Shown here: piece by piece, positions 7,101 through 13,182 of the stretch
Numbering within the stretch: position 1 is the stretch's first letter
Layout: the number at the start of each line of letters is the position of its first letter
Source: CAYMLL01 sp964390645
GTDB taxonomy: Bacteria; Planctomycetota; UBA8108
Length of the DNA: 15,431 bases
Assembly: GCA_964390645.1 (NCBI GenBank)
Contig: CAYMLL010000181.1
Span: 1-15,431, forward strand
Reading direction: 5' to 3'
Translations under genes and position numbers: made by a program
Notes under the pieces: generated by a model
What the model saw: the letters and a program-made list of their open reading frames with translations, nothing else
Told to the model about the DNA's origin: nothing
The model's database searches: none

Positions 7101-8161
7101 ACGCCGGCGCAGGCCGGACCCGGCGTGCTGGCCTGGTCCGTCGGGTCGGAGCCGCCCGCCAGCTCCCATCCGTCGCTGAAACCGTCGCCGTCCGTATCCG
7201 GATCGAGCGGGTCGCTGGCCGGATCGCCGTTGACCTCGTCGCCGTCGGACGCGCCGTCGTCGTCGGTGTCCGGCAGCAGAGGATGGGTGCGGGCAGCCAG
7301 CTCGGCGCCGTCGTCGAGGCCGTCTCCATCCGTGTCCGGCTCGGTCGGATCGGTGCCGGCCTCGAACTCGTCGGCGTCGTCGAGACCGTCGGCGTCGGCA
7401 TCCCCCGCTCCGAGGAGAGCCGGGTCGTCGGTGAAGAGCGCCTCCCACGGATCGGCCAGGCCGTCCCCGTCTTCGTCCGGCTCCAGCGGCAGGTAGTTGG
7501 CGTCGGCGTAGAACTCGAGACCGAGGCCGAGGTCGATGTCGCCGGAGACGAAGGCGCCCCCCCGCAGGGTCTGGTTGGTGCCGGTTCCCGCCATCGAGCC
7601 GTTGATCACCCCGAACCCGCCTCCGTTGCCGCCGGACCAGTCGGGCTGAAGCGGCTCGGTCGCCGAGGCGACCCGAAACCCCTCGATGACGATTCCGACG
7701 GTCTGCAGCCCGGCGCCATCATCGACATCGAAGGTCCAGGCGACGCTGAGGAAGCCGCCGTCGATGAGGCTCGGCGGCAGATGGAATCGCGCCGTCGCGA
7801 GCGACAGGCCCGAGTTGCCGACGGCGCGAGCGACGAGCGTGCTCGAAGCCTCGTAGACGAACGACCAGCCGACGGTGGCCCCGCCGGTCTCCCAGATCAC
7901 CTCGCGCTCGCCGTCGGTCTTCTCCTCGAAGTCGACCAGGGCCCGGAAGGTCGCGTCGAGCCGGTCCACGTTGATGACCTGCGCGCCGGCCGCTCCGACG
8001 TCGCGACCGTTGTAGGTCGGCAGGACACCGACGACGTTGATCACCTCGCTCGGCACATCCAGCTCGGCGACATCCGCCGCGAAAGCCCGGTTGCCACAAC
8101 AGCAGACGATCACCGGGACGCTGATACACGACGCGATTCGCTTTGCACAGACGCGGAGCAC
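4181..8161 (-). CDS. Giant exported protein: three beta-sandwich/TSP3 cassettes plus C-terminal dockerin
   Basis: About 1326 aa, of unknown function. The GTG start at 8161 is chosen because GAGGAGG lies ten bases upstream and a signal peptide follows directly (basic start, hydrophobic core with three adjacent Cys, cleavage after AFA at residue 28). The mature protein holds three homologous modules of about 195 residues (about 30-225, 350-545, 675-870), each beginning with an ELDVP(S/T)EV motif and containing a GGATVG(W/F)S core. I infer a concanavalin/LamG-like beta-sandwich fold. Each is followed by five thrombospondin type 3 motifs (D-x-D-x-D-G-x-x-D), which bind calcium in known proteins. 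A different module (about 990-1215) precedes a dockerin-like pair of EF-hand loops (DPNDTGTIDLTDG, DVNDSGTIDLTDG; about 1230-1305) and a Cys-containing tail. Ten Ns at 4604-4613 interrupt it; the Gly/Pro-rich stretch there is artefact, but matching domains on both sides support one gene. It is probably an adhesin, glycan-binding or scaffold-attached protein, and leads the operon with the sulfatase. Confidence 0.85.
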   Translation of the reverse strand: MLRVCAKRIASCISVPVIVCCCGNRAFAADVAELDVPSEVINVVGVLPTYNGRDVGAAGAQVINVDRLDATFRALVDFEEKTDGEREVIWETGGATVGWSFVYEASSTLVARAVGNSGLSLATARFHLPPSLIDGGFLSVAWTFDVDDGAGLQTVGIVIEGFRVASATEPLQPDWSGGNGGGFGVINGSMAGTGTNQTLRGGAFVSGDIDLGLGLEFYADANYLPLEPDEDGDGLADPWEALFTDDPALLGAGDADADGLDDADEFEAGTDPTEPDTDGDGLDDGAELAARTHPLLPDTDDDGASDGDEVNGDPASDPLDPDTDGDGFSDGWELAGGSDPTDQASTPGPACAGVAELDVPTEVLGELGPIPTWNNVDRSGNGLNDDREDVTFRTRIDFEPKVDGEREVIFESGGATVGFSFVYEAPNTLVLRAVGSGGMNVATARFLLPPSVIDVDGFVDVAWSYDTDNGFDGQNITIFISDVRVGYKAMLIDPNRDWTGSNQASFGVASNNLAAAGNNTALRGGAFVSGAIDLGVGLEFHGEIVYCPAETDSDGDGLADEWESLHAPGNLALLGSGDSDGDGLSDGEERNLGTSPLLADSDGDGLFDGREVNDTGTEPLDPDTDDDDRLDGDEVDGDPATDPFDPDTDDDGYTDGFEALRGSDPTDPDSRPTAQCDGVEELDVPTEVHTVIGTLASFNGHGGGNDQLDASFRAVVDFEAKNEGNREVIFETGGATVGWSISYEVPSALVARAVGNGGNSVVTARCLLPDALIDAGEVEVVWTYDVENGKNLQAISIVVDGYIAASSALDVGGDWSGGAGATFGAGTANMAAGGNNTGLAGDPFFSGIIVIDDIEALGLEFHADTLFCPVSTDRDADGLPDQWESLYTSGDLDALGDGDFDGDGLTDTDEFARGTDPMRVDTDGDGLDDAAELEAGSDPTIRDTDGDGLTDGEEVLGDVATDPTRADTDDDGLADPVELEIGSDPNNPASPFILADSIADWSLTGTQGESGWFNGFYNPALDDDLEYSPEDFVEFTNSCAPDGGPCAEGGPVDPAANHWTGLAWDRSELATGPMTFLGREATLANGAQVDFDAEEWAIRRFSATEEVDVAVVWHLRKTIAGGAGVTGRLFLNDFEIDSASIGGRDMAGVVKVIEVDLIPGDTLDLAHTAVGPAPAPAPPPAPXXXXGGARRSPRGGGPLGGGGGGASGGGPAHDSASWMRIVARGEPPVLDEVFHRGDPNDTGTIDLTDGILILNFLFTGGVAPTCSDAADVNDSGTIDLTDGVGIFNFLFLGGLPPADPGPLTQPCGPDPSDSDPFDCESYTHCP
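4528..4650. other. N gap with G/C homopolymer flanks
   Basis: Ten Ns occupy 4604-4613, a typical placeholder length. The left flank (about 4528-4603) and right flank (about 4614-4650) are nearly pure G/C homopolymer and decode to a Gly/Pro/Arg-rich stretch unlike the surrounding protein. The true gap size and the true residues between HTAVGP and DSASWMRIVARG are unknown. Confidence 0.9.
5205..8074 (-). repeat. Three-fold tandem cassette within the giant gene
   Basis: Cassettes begin near 8074, 7115 and 6140, giving periods of roughly 960 and 975 bp. Each encodes one beta-sandwich module and an array of five calcium-binding motifs; the arrays lie at about 7485-7130, 6510-6160 and 5550-5205. 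The GTC/GTCG-rich look of the arrays comes from repeated Asp codons on the minus strand. Copies are clearly homologous but diverged, so the duplication is not recent. Confidence 0.9.
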
Positions 8162-8171
8162 GGCTTCGATA

Positions 8172-8178
8172 CCTCCTC
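8172..8178 (-). promoter_or_regulatory. Ribosome binding site of the giant gene
   Basis: GAGGAGG on the minus strand, ten bases before the GTG at 8161. It sets the start of the giant protein immediately ahead of its signal peptide, instead of at in-frame starts further upstream. Confidence 0.65.
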
Positions 8179-8267
8179 GAGAGTCGTTCACACCGGAGAC
8201 CACCGGAACACCCGGAACCCACCGTAAATCTCCGCAGTGTCGATATCGAGTAGAAACCTGTAGATTG

Positions 8268-8297
8268 TTGACAGTTGCCGGGACACGCCCGTAGGCT
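8268..8297 (+). promoter_or_regulatory. Candidate sigma70-type promoter, rightward
   Basis: A perfect TTGACA lies at 8268-8273 and a weak TAGGCT at 8292-8297 with an 18-base spacer, inside the AT-rich patch. It would give a long 5' leader of about 330 bases before the hydrolase ATG at 8630. The -10 match is only three of six, so this is tentative. Confidence 0.3.
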
Positions 8298-8629
8298 CGT
8301 CGATGGTCGAGACGCTTCCCCGCTCGCTGCGAATACGCGTGGCGCAGCGCCGACGGCGGCGTTTCACGAGTCGACTCGCGACGACCACGCACGGCACCCC
8401 GGTGTCGGGTAGCGCCCGCTCGTACGGACGGTGTGGACGATCCGGCCCGCGTCCGGATACCCGCCGCGTGGTCCTTCGCCGGATCGCCGACGGGGGCGAC
8501 TTCGTCCGGGCCGGGACGAGGTCGGCCTTCACGCGGTTGCTGACGGCGAGCGCACGACAGCGAAGCCGCCGGCAGCCCGCGCTCGTCGGGCCCGTTTCAC
8601 CAGGCCATCCTCCGCAAGTCGAGGTCGCG

Positions 8630-9868
8630 ATGTCGGAAACCGGGAGCGTTCGTGCAGAGAGAGCGGGCCGCCGACCCCACCGCGGGTTTCGGTGCCTCTT
8701 CCTGCTCCTGCTCTGCATGCCGGCCGCCGACGTGGACGCAGGGCTCTGCGGCGACTCCAACGGCGACTCGAGCATCGACCTCGGCGATGCCGTCCACGTC
8801 CTCACCTGGCTCTTCGGAGCGGGCGAGGCGCCTCGCTGCGGACCGCCTTCCTGCATCGACGTCAACTCCGACGATCGAGCGGACGTCAGCGACGCCGTGT
8901 TCACTCTCGAGTGGCTCTTCCTGGGTGGCGACGCTCCCGACTGCCCACCCTCGCAGCCGGTCGTTCACGAGATCGGCCACCTCTCCCTCTCCTTCGAGGG
9001 TTCGCCGGGAAGCTCCGGGGAGATGCCCGTGGAGGTCTACTACCCCGCCACCGAGCCGGGCGAAGAGGCCGCTGCCGCTCCCGGACGCTTCCCCCTGGTG
9101 GTGTTCGGGCACGCCTACAACCACGAGTCTCTCGACTACCGGTACGTCTGGGAGGAGCTGGTGCCGTCGGGCTACGTCCTGGCGCTCTCGGACCGGCTCC
9201 GGGACGACCTCCTGCTCGACGTCGACGAGTTCGCGCTCGACCTGCACTTCGTTCTCTCGCGGATGAAGGATGAAGGGCAAGACCGGGACTCCGTCCTCTT
9301 CGGACGTCTGGAGACCGCCTCCGCCCTCATGGGACACTCCGCCGGTGGCGGGGCGGCATTCGCCGCGGCGGTCGAGGCCCTCGCCGATGAAGCGCTGGAC
9401 CTGCGCGTCGTCGTGGCCCTGGCGCCCCTGGGAGTCATCATCGCGCCGGTCCTCGGCACCCGGCAGCCGGTGGACGAGGCGGCCCGGGTCGACGTGCCGG
9501 TTCTCGTGCTCGAGGGCGCCAAGGACTGCACGACGCCGTCGGCGATCCACTCCGGTCCGCTCTTCGACGCGCTCCCGCGAGACGGTCGGTCGGACCTGGT
9601 GACCCTGCCGCTCGGCGACCACTGTGGATTCTCCGATCAGAGAGGGCCGACGACCGCCGCCTGCGATCTGGCCGAGCGGATGCTGTGCAACCCGCTCTTT
9701 CCACTGATCAACCTGCAGGGGGAGACGCTCGGCTCGACCGAGCAGACGCGTGTGACCCGGAGGCTGCTGAAGCCGTGGCTCGACGGACACGTCAAGGACT
9801 GGAGGGACGCGGTCGACCTCTTCGAGGAGCGCGTGCGCACCGAGGACGTCACGTGGCGTCGACGATAA
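8630..9868 (+). CDS. Secreted alpha/beta hydrolase with N-terminal dockerin
   Basis: 412 aa. The ATG at 8630 has GAGGT four bases upstream and opens a signal peptide with a long basic n-region and the core LFLLLLC, cleaved near VDA (residue 37). Residues 40-106 are a dockerin-like pair: GDSNGDSSIDLGDAV and DVNSDDRADVSDAV, each followed by a (T/E)WLF helix and a GxxAPxC segment. The rest is an alpha/beta hydrolase: an oxyanion-side FPLVVFGHAYNH (about 154-165), the nucleophile elbow GHSAGG with Ser237, a probable acid Asp299 in EGAKDCTTP and a probable His331 in GDHCGF. The fold is closest in style to chlorophyllase, dienelactone hydrolase or PAF-acetylhydrolase-like esterases; the substrate is unknown. 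It opens the plus-strand block, 396 bp before a second esterase. The N-terminal dockerin contrasts with the C-terminal one in the divergent giant protein. Confidence 0.88.
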   Translation: MSETGSVRAERAGRRPHRGFRCLFLLLLCMPAADVDAGLCGDSNGDSSIDLGDAVHVLTWLFGAGEAPRCGPPSCIDVNSDDRADVSDAVFTLEWLFLGGDAPDCPPSQPVVHEIGHLSLSFEGSPGSSGEMPVEVYYPATEPGEEAAAAPGRFPLVVFGHAYNHESLDYRYVWEELVPSGYVLALSDRLRDDLLLDVDEFALDLHFVLSRMKDEGQDRDSVLFGRLETASALMGHSAGGGAAFAAAVEALADEALDLRVVVALAPLGVIIAPVLGTRQPVDEAARVDVPVLVLEGAKDCTTPSAIHSGPLFDALPRDGRSDLVTLPLGDHCGFSDQRGPTTAACDLAERMLCNPLFPLINLQGETLGSTEQTRVTRRLLKPWLDGHVKDWRDAVDLFEERVRTEDVTWRRR

Positions 9869-10264
9869 CGAACACCGTCCGGCTTCCCGACGACCGTGCG
9901 GGGGCCGGAGGCACCGTCGACTCTCCGCCGAGAACCGCCACACCGGCGGTCGGGGTCGGCGCCTCCTGCGGTCCCCACCCCGACGGGCCCGCGACCGGTC
10001 GGTGATCGGGGTCTTCGGCTCCCGGCGGATCCCGGCCACGAGGCCGGCGGCCTCGTGGGCGTCGGAGTCCTTCGCCGGCGGTCGGTACGCGGCGAGCGTC
10101 CGGCCCCGTCAAGATGTTGATCCCGGCGGTGACGGCAGGCATGCTGGGTGACGGTCGAATCGGTCACGCCCACCGTGCACCGGGGCGTCGGCGCGCGGAG
10201 CCCGGGTCGAACCCGTGTCCGATCGAGGTGCTCCTCGAGGTTTCCCGTCAGCGCTGGAGGTACC
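9869..10264. other. Intergenic region between the two esterase genes
   Basis: About 396 bp with no credible gene. It contains the hairpin at 10036-10058 and a weak promoter-like pair, TTGATC (10117-10122) and CATGCT (10140-10145), 17 bases apart. The esterase ribosome binding site GGAGGT lies at 10256-10261. The open frames through it continue from neighbouring frames and lack signatures. Confidence 0.55.
10036..10058 (+). terminator. GC hairpin after the dockerin-hydrolase gene
   Basis: CCACGAGGCC and GGCCTCGTGG form a perfect 10-bp stem around a three-base loop, about 168 bp past the hydrolase stop. No T-tract follows, so it is only a possible terminator. The distance suggests the hydrolase and the following esterase may be transcribed separately. 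Confidence 0.4.
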
Positions 10265-11239
10265 ATGATCCGTCGCCCCGTCGTCACGCTCTGCACCCCG
10301 CTGCTCGTGACCTGCCTGCTGTCCGCCCCCCTCGCCGCACAGGGCAAGGGAACCACGAAGCTCGAGATCCAGGTCGGCGAGCAGGTGCGCGAGTACCTGC
10401 TCCACGTGCCCCGGAAGTACCCGCCCGGGGGCCGCGAGAAGGTGCCTCTGGTCCTGATGCTGCACGGCCGCGGCAGCGGCAAGCGCCAGGCCGCGTCGTC
10501 CTACTACGGCTGGGTCGAGATGGCCGACAAGGAGGGGTTCATCGCCGCCTTTCCTGAAGCCCTGGGCAAGCCGCGCAGCTGGAAGGCCGCATGGGGACGC
10601 GAGAGCACGGACGACGGAGCGTTCCTCGCCGCCCTCATCGACGACCTGGTGAAGAGCTACCGGATCGACCCGCGGAGGGTCTTCATGACCGGCCACAGCA
10701 GCGGTGGCATCATGAGCTTCTCCTTCGCCGCCACCCACTCCGACAAGGTCGCGGCCATAGGTCCGGTCGCCGGAACGATCGGCATCTCCCGCGGCAAGCT
10801 GAAGCTCACCGTCCCGAAGCCCGGGGGACCCGTGCGCGTGATTTCCTTCCACGGCATGGCCGACAAGATCGTCGCCTACGACGCGAACACCAAGGCAGCG
10901 TTCCCCGGGCTGGTCTCGGCGCCCGACTCGGCGGCCTTCTGGGGACGGCACAACGGCGGCTCCGAGAAGCCCGAGCGCAAGGACATCCTCGACGGCAAGG
11001 TCCACGTCGACACCTGGAAGGGCGGCAAGACCGGCGCCGACGTGGTCTTCTACAGCATCGAGGGCGGATCCCACGGCTGGCCGAGGGGCGAGACCCGAGC
11101 CACCGAGCTGATCTGGGCATTCTTCAAGCAGACTCGTACAGGCCCCGGGAAGAGACCGTCGGGGTCGAAAAAGCCCACGAGGGTCGAGAAGGGCAAGCGC
11201 AAGGGCAAGCTCCGCACCGCCGCCGGGTCGCTCCGCTGA
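10265..11239 (+). CDS. Secreted PHB depolymerase/feruloyl-esterase-like esterase
   Basis: 324 aa, polyhydroxybutyrate-depolymerase-like carboxylesterase (LpqC/COG3509 type, related to CE1 feruloyl and acetyl xylan esterases). Such enzymes cleave short polyester or ester decorations on polysaccharides outside the cell. The ATG at 10265 follows GGAGGT and opens a signal peptide cleaved near LAA (residue 25). The motif LVLMLHGRGSG provides the oxyanion region, GHSSGG holds the nucleophile Ser145, Asp200 in HGMADKIV and His270 in GGSHGWP complete the triad, and AFWGRHNGG is a family-typical segment. The last 35 or so residues form an unusual Lys/Arg-rich tail that may bind anionic polymer or the envelope. 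Neighbouring sulfatase and propeller genes favour a role in removing ester groups from a complex glycan, but a polyester substrate cannot be excluded. Confidence 0.9.
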   Translation: MIRRPVVTLCTPLLVTCLLSAPLAAQGKGTTKLEIQVGEQVREYLLHVPRKYPPGGREKVPLVLMLHGRGSGKRQAASSYYGWVEMADKEGFIAAFPEALGKPRSWKAAWGRESTDDGAFLAALIDDLVKSYRIDPRRVFMTGHSSGGIMSFSFAATHSDKVAAIGPVAGTIGISRGKLKLTVPKPGGPVRVISFHGMADKIVAYDANTKAAFPGLVSAPDSAAFWGRHNGGSEKPERKDILDGKVHVDTWKGGKTGADVVFYSIEGGSHGWPRGETRATELIWAFFKQTRTGPGKRPSGSKKPTRVEKGKRKGKLRTAAGSLR

Positions 11240-11280
11240 GCCGCCGGGAGCCGGGACACGCCGGATGCACCCGCCGGCTC
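11238..11280 (+). repeat. Imperfect inverted repeat over the esterase stop codon
   Basis: The 11-base arms 11238-11248 and 11270-11280 pair at ten of eleven positions, with a 21-base loop. The left arm includes part of the TGA stop. A pyrimidine-rich stretch follows near 11293-11302, but there is no real T-run. It may act as a weak terminator or a 3'-end stabiliser. Confidence 0.3.
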
Positions 11281-11521
11281 GTCGCCCCGCGGAGCTTCCT
11301 TCTCGGACCTCAGGCGGTGCGAGCCGGCGAAGCGGCGAGCGTTGTCGCGCCTCGTATGAAGCCGGCCGAGACGCCCGGGGTGATCGACGTCAGAACAGCC
11401 CCCCGGTGAAGTGGACCGCGGGCTCGACGAGGAGTGATCTCACTCGCGGGGACTGCCCGCCCGGGAGACGGAGACGCCAGGATCGACGCGAGGGTTCGAG
11501 AACAACGGACGACGCGACGCC

Positions 11522-13090
11522 ATGAAGCACCTGACGACCGTCCTGACCCTCGCCGGACTCACCTTCGCGAGTGATCCTTGCCGGCCCGCCGAGACCGGAG
11601 CAGCAGACGAGGGCTCCGTCGACATCGGCAGGCGAAAGCAGCTCCTCGTCGACGACCACGTCCTGGCCGAGACGCGCGGTGTGACCCGTGTGCTCGGGAA
11701 GATCAAGAAGGTCGGTGTCGTGCTGCGTCCGTCCCTGCCGACCGACTTCATCCCCCCACATGGCCACCGAGGCAACGGGGAGTACGAGACGAAGCTCGCG
11801 ACCGGCAAGAAGCCCGACGGCTCTCGCGTCGCCCTGGACTTCGGCTTCTTCACGACCGTCCTCTGGAACGGCCGGGATCGGAAGTTCCAGATGTGGTACA
11901 TGCCATGGCGACTGGCGGGAGTCGGCTACGCCGAGTCCCGCGACGGTGTGCGGTGGACCAGACCACTCGTCGGGAAGGGCGGCGAGAGCAACATAGTCCA
12001 CCAGAGCCAGAGCTTCTCCGCCTCCATCGATCCGACTCTCCCCTGGGGTCACCCGGAGAAGTACAAGGCGGCCTTCGACAGCAATCTGGACCGGGTCTGC
12101 CAGCCCTGCCTGGCCCATTCGGCCGACGGGATCCACTGGTCCGACTACAACGAGGGCAAACCCGTGACCGGTCGCGCGGCGGACTTCTTCGACCAGCTCC
12201 TCTGGGACCCGATCGTGAAGAAGTACCGGCTGACCTGCCGCACGGACATGCGTGGCCAGGGAGGCTCCAGGGAGTACCGGTCCGTCCGCATCATGTTGCA
12301 CGACCGGGGGAACGACCTGAAGAACCACCCGACAGCGTGGAAGACCGTCGCCGACAGAATCGTGGTCGATGACCCCCGGAAGGAGAAGAACCCCTGGGGC
12401 AACCCGAGGCTCCAGTTCAACTGGATGACCTGCTGGATTCACGAAGGCGTGTACTTCGCTCCGATGAACGTCTACACGATGGACCGCTCCGACTTCTTCG
12501 AGGGATTCGACTACCGGACACGCCACGAGGAGGACGTGCTGGACTTCTACATCGGCACGAGCCGAGACGGCGTGAACTTCGACAAGAGCTGGGTGCACGC
12601 GCGCAAGCCGCTGGTGCCCCGCGGCCCGACGGGGAGCTTCGACAAGGACGGGGTCTTTCCTCCGTCCCAGTTCGTGACGCGCGCCGACGAGCACTGGATC
12701 TACTACGGTGGAGCCAGCGAGCGCCACTACAGCATCGGACGGGACATGAAGATCGGCCTGGCGAAGCTGCGGCTGGACGGCTTCATCGGCATGGCGGCGA
12801 AGAACGGTCCCGGCACGCTGGTGACCCGACCCTTCCGGCTCGACGGCGAGACGCTGGAGCTCAACGTTGACGCGGGCGCCGGCCGGGTGAAGGTCGAGAT
12901 ACTCGACCGGGAGGGAAAGCCGATGGCCGACTTCTGCGGCGCCAACGCTGCCACGAGCGAGGCCGTGGACGACGTGCGCTTCCGTCCCCGGTGGAGCGGA
13001 AAGAACGGCCTCTCGACTCTCCGGGGGCGTGTCGTGCGCCTTCGCTTCGAGCTCCGCAAGGCGACGCTGTACGCGTTTCAGGTGCGCTGA
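11522..13090 (+). CDS. Exported beta-propeller protein, GH43/GH32-like fold, copy 1
   Basis: 522 aa. I recognise a planctomycete family related to the five-bladed propeller glycoside hydrolases and invertase-like proteins, usually annotated hypothetical. A short N-terminal hydrophobic segment (4-16) suggests export, but the signal is weak and no clear Shine-Dalgarno precedes the ATG. The diagnostic opening is DIGRRKQLLVDDHVLAE (34-50). Blade motifs follow: KFQMWY (121-126), GYAESRDGVRW (135-145), HSADGIHW (199-206), LLWDPIVKKYRL (226-237), WIHEGVYF (305-312), FYIGTSRDG (342-350) and HWIYYGGASERH (391-402). A beta-rich C-terminal part starts near TRPFRLDG (435-442) and ends TLYAFQVR, as in its neighbour. 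Catalytic acids cannot be assigned by eye, so hydrolase activity is inferred from fold only. The downstream gene is a paralogue 92 bp away, probably in the same operon. Confidence 0.8.
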   Translation: MKHLTTVLTLAGLTFASDPCRPAETGAADEGSVDIGRRKQLLVDDHVLAETRGVTRVLGKIKKVGVVLRPSLPTDFIPPHGHRGNGEYETKLATGKKPDGSRVALDFGFFTTVLWNGRDRKFQMWYMPWRLAGVGYAESRDGVRWTRPLVGKGGESNIVHQSQSFSASIDPTLPWGHPEKYKAAFDSNLDRVCQPCLAHSADGIHWSDYNEGKPVTGRAADFFDQLLWDPIVKKYRLTCRTDMRGQGGSREYRSVRIMLHDRGNDLKNHPTAWKTVADRIVVDDPRKEKNPWGNPRLQFNWMTCWIHEGVYFAPMNVYTMDRSDFFEGFDYRTRHEEDVLDFYIGTSRDGVNFDKSWVHARKPLVPRGPTGSFDKDGVFPPSQFVTRADEHWIYYGGASERHYSIGRDMKIGLAKLRLDGFIGMAAKNGPGTLVTRPFRLDGETLELNVDAGAGRVKVEILDREGKPMADFCGANAATSEAVDDVRFRPRWSGKNGLSTLRGRVVRLRFELRKATLYAFQVR

Positions 13091-13169
13091 GAGCCCCTGG
13101 CGACTCGATTCGGCTCCGGGCTCTCGAAGCGGCTCGGCGCCGTGAGCACGGCGAATCGACGACAACACG

Positions 13170-13175
13170 AAGGAG
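13170..13175 (+). promoter_or_regulatory. Ribosome binding site of second propeller gene
   Basis: AAGGAG seven bases before the ATG at 13183. It excludes a longer in-frame extension that overlaps the end of the first propeller gene and fixes the start at a signal peptide. Confidence 0.75.
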
Positions 13176-13182
13176 TCCGCGG

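Larger units (their letters stand above)
8162..8629. promoter_or_regulatory. Divergent intergenic region with AT-rich patch
   Basis: The giant protein gene starts leftward at 8161 and the dockerin-hydrolase starts rightward at 8630. Between them, 8222-8276 is markedly richer in A and T than its surroundings and contains the palindrome TCGATATCGA (8240-8249). Three related C(A)CCGGA motifs start at 8191, 8201 and 8211, about one helical turn apart. This is the most likely site of promoters for both blocks. Open frames crossing it on either strand show no family signature. Confidence 0.5.

Noticed and set aside
5205..7490. Regular GTC-rich repeats resembling a CRISPR or satellite array
   Set aside because: Units are irregular at nucleotide level and encode Asp-rich calcium-binding motifs in frame; there are no conserved direct repeats with unique spacers.
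8162..8392. N-terminal extension of the giant protein to 8392
   Set aside because: The extension would place a signal peptide about 80 residues inside the protein and would run through the AT-rich promoter-like patch; GTG at 8161 has a strong GAGGAGG.
8303..8629. N-terminal extension of the dockerin-hydrolase to 8303
   Set aside because: The extra 109 residues are Arg-rich and featureless, while the ATG at 8630 has GAGGT upstream and starts a signal peptide.
10198..10220. T-arm-like CGGGTCGAACCCG suggesting a tRNA
   Set aside because: The loop is three bases, not seven, and no acceptor stem, D-arm or anticodon arm can be built around it.
11390..13168. Minus-strand open frame of about 590 codons opposite the first propeller gene
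   Set aside because: Same reason: low-information antisense translation in GC-rich DNA, with no start signals or domain motifs.
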